A stretch of DNA of 64,000 bases from Microbacterium lemovicicum (lineage in GTDB: Bacteria > Actinomycetota > Actinomycetes > Actinomycetales > Microbacteriaceae), in assembly GCF_003991875.1 (NCBI RefSeq), contig NZ_CP031423.1, forward strand, positions 2,356,001 to 2,420,000, given 5' to 3'. A program made the translations under genes and the position numbers. Under the pieces are notes generated by a model. It was not told the origin of the DNA and did no database searches. It saw nothing but the letters and a program-made list of their open reading frames with translations. The first letter of the stretch is position 1; each line of letters starts with the position of its first letter. Of this stretch, positions 61,604-64,000 are shown piece by piece.

Positions 61604-62101
61604 TCACCCCATGTCGCCGGACCACACCGCGGTTGCGCCGCTGTGACCGATGAGGACCGCATCCACCGTGGTCCCGCCGGCGACGACGACCGCCGCGACC
61701 AGCAGGGTGACGGGCACCCATCGCAGGTTCGCGCGCCTCGACGCGCGCGCGTCGTCGGATGAGGCTCGCGCGCGACGCTCGCGGAGGTTCCACCAGAGGA
61801 GCGCGGCCGCGACGACGAGCAGTCCGACCGTCCACGGAAGCAGTCCGTCCGCGAGCTCGGAGTGGGCGTCGATCAGCGCATTCTCGCCGACGCGAGCCTC
61901 CAGCCGCTCCCCCGACTCCTTCGAGATGGGCACGAGCGCGACGGCGACCAGCGCCGTGCCTGCGGTGAGGTAGGCGCCCCATCGACGGAACCGAGGCCAG
62001 GCTGCGGTGAGGAGGACCAGGAGAGCGGCGAGCGGCACGATCACCTCGGTCGCGTGAACGACGAGAGGGTGCAGCGGGAGTCCGAAGAAGGTGTCGAACA
62101 T
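61604..62101 (-). CDS. DUF2231 membrane protein
   Basis: A 165-aa protein with four membrane helices: LHPLVVHATEVIVPLAALLVLL, YLTAGTALVAVALVPIS, PWTVGLLVVAAALLWW and LLVAAVVVAGGTTVDAVLIGH. The conserved His pair in GLPLHPLVVHAT and the C-terminal GHSGA are DUF2231 hallmarks and may bind heme or metal. Function unknown. Confidence 0.9.
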   Translation of the reverse strand: MFDTFFGLPLHPLVVHATEVIVPLAALLVLLTAAWPRFRRWGAYLTAGTALVAVALVPISKESGERLEARVGENALIDAHSELADGLLPWTVGLLVVAAALLWWNLRERRARASSDDARASRRANLRWVPVTLLVAAVVVAGGTTVDAVLIGHSGATAVWSGDMG

Positions 62102-62287
62102 GAGTGGTCCTCCGTGAGCGCGGGCGGGCGAAGGCCAGTATGCGCCTTCACGCCTGCACCGACTGTCCCGCGCACGGAAAGGGGCCGACTCATGCGCAGG
62201 CGCCGGATTTCTGCTGAGTCGCGTCCTCGACCCGGGTGAGTGTCGCCTTGCTGGCGCGCGGCGCCGAGCAGTGCTTACATCGGCCTC

Positions 62288-63016
62288 ATGACAGACGACG
62301 CGAGGGGGATGTCGTTTCCGGTCGAGCCTCACAACAGTGACCTGACGGGGCGGCTGAATTGGCTCCGCGCCGGAGTCCTCGGCGCGAATGACGGCATCGT
62401 GTCGGTCGCCGCTCTCGTGGTCGGCGTGGCGGGTGCGACCACGGCCACACCCGCGCTGCTCACCGCCGGTGTCGCCGGTCTCGTCGGCGGCGCGATCTCG
62501 ATGGCGCTCGGCGAGTACGTCTCCGTGAGCAGCCAGAGCGACAGTCAACGAGCGCTCATCGCGAAGGAGAGGATCGAGCTGGCCGAGGATCCAGAGGGAG
62601 AACTCGATGAACTCACCGGCCTTTGGGAAGCGCGCGGACTGACACCTTCCACCGCGCGGCTCGTGGCCACAGAGCTGACGTCGAAGGATCCCCTCGCCGC
62701 CCATCTCGACGCCGAGCTCGGCCTCAGCGAGGACAGCGTCGCGAGCCCACTCGCCGCGGCAGGCGCGTCTGCACTCGCCTTCACCCTGGGCGCCGTTCTG
62801 CCGTTGCTGGCCATCCTGCTTCCCCCGCCCGAGCTCCGCGTTCCGGTGACCTTCGCGGTCGTCCTGCTCGCCCTCGCGCTCACCGGCTGGATCAGCGCCC
62901 GCATCGGCGGCAGCCCCGTCCGACGCCCGATCCTGCGCATCGTCGGCGGAGGAGCACTCGCACTCCTGGCCACCTTCGCCATCGGCGCGCTTCTGGGCAC
63001 ATCCGGGATCGTGTAG
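62288..63016 (+). CDS. VIT family transporter (VIT1/CCC1-like)
   Basis: A 242-aa Fe/Mn transporter of the VIT/CCC1 family. Helix 1 LRAGVLGANDGIVSVAALVVGV (the conserved ANDGIVS) and SMALGEYVSVSSQSDSQ with Glu at the metal-exit site; a charged helical cytoplasmic domain (about 90-145) with Glu residues, then three C-terminal helices. Expected to export or store Fe(II)/Mn(II). ATG at 62288 follows ACATCGGCCTC; no strong ribosome site. Confidence 0.93.
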   Translation: MTDDARGMSFPVEPHNSDLTGRLNWLRAGVLGANDGIVSVAALVVGVAGATTATPALLTAGVAGLVGGAISMALGEYVSVSSQSDSQRALIAKERIELAEDPEGELDELTGLWEARGLTPSTARLVATELTSKDPLAAHLDAELGLSEDSVASPLAAAGASALAFTLGAVLPLLAILLPPPELRVPVTFAVVLLALALTGWISARIGGSPVRRPILRIVGGGALALLATFAIGALLGTSGIV

Positions 63017-63071
63017 GCACCGGGCATCGTCGCGCGACGACAGAGGAGGCTCAGACGTGCACGAAGCCCGA

Positions 63072-63518
63072 TCAGCTCCGATGCAGTGCCTCGGCGAACA
63101 TCACGATGATGTCGCTCGGTCCGCGGAGATACGTGAGCTTGTAGGCGTCTTCGTATGTCGCGACACCGCGCAGCGGGAAGCATCCGTGACGAGCGGCCAC
63201 GGCCAGCGCCTCGTCGATGTCGTCGACGGCGAAGGCGACCCGGTGCATGCCGATCTCGTGGGGTCGGATCGGCTCCCTCTCGATCGCATCGGGATGAAGG
63301 TACTCGAAGAGCTCCAGTTCGCCCCCGCCGCCCGGTGGCCGGAGGACGGCGATCTTCGCGTGGTTGCCGTCGAGACCCACAGCGGTGTCGGCCCACCGGC
63401 CGCTGACGGTGTCGCGCCCACCGACCTCCAGTCCGAGATCGGTGAAGAACGACACGGCCGCCTCGATGTCGCGGACCGCGATCCCGACATTCGCGATGCT
63501 GATGGTCATGCTCGGCAT
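63072..63518 (-). CDS. VOC family protein
   Basis: A 148-aa glyoxalase-fold protein: IANVGIAVRDIEAAVSFFTDLGLEVGGRD and HEIGMHRVAFAVDDIDEALAVAARHG; LFEYLHPD holds a likely Glu ligand and YLRGPSDIIVMFAEAL closes module 2. Metal ligands His/Glu are better conserved than in the other two VOC proteins here. ATG at 63509 is an alternative start. Convergent with the VIT gene. Confidence 0.88.
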   Translation of the reverse strand: MPSMTISIANVGIAVRDIEAAVSFFTDLGLEVGGRDTVSGRWADTAVGLDGNHAKIAVLRPPGGGGELELFEYLHPDAIEREPIRPHEIGMHRVAFAVDDIDEALAVAARHGCFPLRGVATYEDAYKLTYLRGPSDIIVMFAEALHRS

Positions 63519-63603
63519 GCTAGCGAGCTGTGCCGCCGGGAGAGATCTGCGCGGATGACCGAGCTCGGAGCCGGCCGTCCGACCCTGCTTCTACACTTCA
63601 CCC

Positions 63604-63861
63604 ATGGCGTCCGCTGACTCGCTCCTCCCCCTGCCCTCCGCCGAAGAGACGGAGACCCGTTTCGTCGCCCGCAGCGGCGCGATCGTCACGCTGCGCCTGA
63701 TGGACTCCGACCTCTGGGAGGTGAAGCTCGACACCCGCGGCGACTACACCGCGACGCTGCACCGGAGTGCGGACGGCACATTCGAGCTGCGGCCGGTCCG
63801 TGGCGTCCACGCCGTCGGAGACACGGGTGTCACCGCTCAGGAGCTCTACGACCGCTTCTGA
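63604..63861 (+). CDS. Uncharacterised small protein (85 aa)
   Basis: An 85-aa acidic protein with an alternating pattern suggesting a small beta fold (SGAIVTLRLMDSDLWEVKLD, YTATLHRSADGTFEL). No known motif. The ATG is close to a TTCTACACTT -10-like sequence, suggesting a leaderless or short-leader mRNA. Codon use supports coding. Confidence 0.7.
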   Translation: MASADSLLPLPSAEETETRFVARSGAIVTLRLMDSDLWEVKLDTRGDYTATLHRSADGTFELRPVRGVHAVGDTGVTAQELYDRF

Positions 63862-63977
63862 GCGATAACTCTCGACAGCGACCCATCCCTCGGTCGATCC
63901 TGGTCGTGGACAGGAACGGGAGTCGACTCGGCACCATCGAGCAGCCCGCGCACAACGACGACGACGAAGGAGTCGCG

Positions 63978-64000
63978 ATGAGGACGCTCAGGTACTCGAT
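63978..64000 (+). CDS. Start of a gene, probably dihydrofolate-reductase family (cut)
   Basis: ATG preceded by GACGAAGGAGTCGCG, then MRTLRYS before the window ends. Actinobacterial DHFR/RibD-like proteins often begin MRKLRYSINVTLDG, so this is a guess from seven residues and a good ribosome site. Confidence 0.35.

Overview
The window is chromosomal DNA of a high-GC actinobacterium. The codon use, the abundance of GTG and TTG starts, the SenX3-RegX3, CarD, SigK-RskA and SipW-type systems, and several Mycobacterium-like gene orders point to Microbacteriaceae, most likely Microbacterium or a close relative (inference; no rRNA is present). There are two tRNA genes (Thr-TGT and Lys-TTT). No complete insertion sequence, prophage or CRISPR array was seen.

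Positions 1-9.7 kb: a cold-shock protein cut by the window edge, a VirR-like LytR_C membrane protein with its DUF3263 partner, a DUF2332 protein, MsrB with a translationally coupled nitroreductase, an unrecognised 613-aa protein with four tandem LNPQPLPP repeats, tRNA-Thr, a DsbA-fold membrane protein that has lost its CXXC motif, an MsiK/UgpC sugar-ABC ATPase behind a structured leader, a DUF4032 protein and an NAD(P)-binding reductase. Positions 9.7-17.2 kb: rlmB, cysS, a fused ispDF, carD and an LpqE-like lipoprotein, the order seen in M. tuberculosis. It is interrupted by an EamA-GntR pair, a GNAT gene and a 133-bp tandem repeat full of inverted repeats.

Positions 17.3-33.4 kb hold a phosphate-centred region: senX3-regX3, phoU, gpmA, a GlnR-like orphan regulator, ppk1 overlapping a MutT1-type Nudix-phosphatase fusion, and pstSCAB behind an 11-bp direct-repeat PHO box. 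A methyltransferase, a FUSC-like protein, YgfZ, a nitrobindin-like FABP and two small membrane proteins lie among them. A PabC-like aminotransferase, a VOC/AraC pair, then rskA-sigK divergent from an MPT83-like fasciclin lipoprotein with a SigK-like promoter follow (33.4-38.4 kb).

From tRNA-Lys (38.5 kb) onward the sequence is more accessory: longer gaps, lower GC in places, a frameshifted gene (39.6-40.0 kb), stress and hydrolase genes, an LAXTG-anchored surface protein with a possible aerolysin-like beta region (43.9-46.0 kb), and a four-gene operon of three SipW-type secreted proteins plus their signal peptidase (47.2-49.3 kb), which resembles a TasA-like matrix operon. The right end carries a MerR gene, a TetR gene divergent from a quinone-reductase-like gene with a perfect 14-bp inverted-repeat operator, a tyrosine-phosphatase-like gene, an internally deleted M23 peptidase remnant, an AfsR-like HTH/NB-ARC/TPR regulator, an M19 dipeptidase, several VOC and hydrolase genes, a VIT-type transporter and the first codons of a probable dihydrofolate-reductase-family gene.
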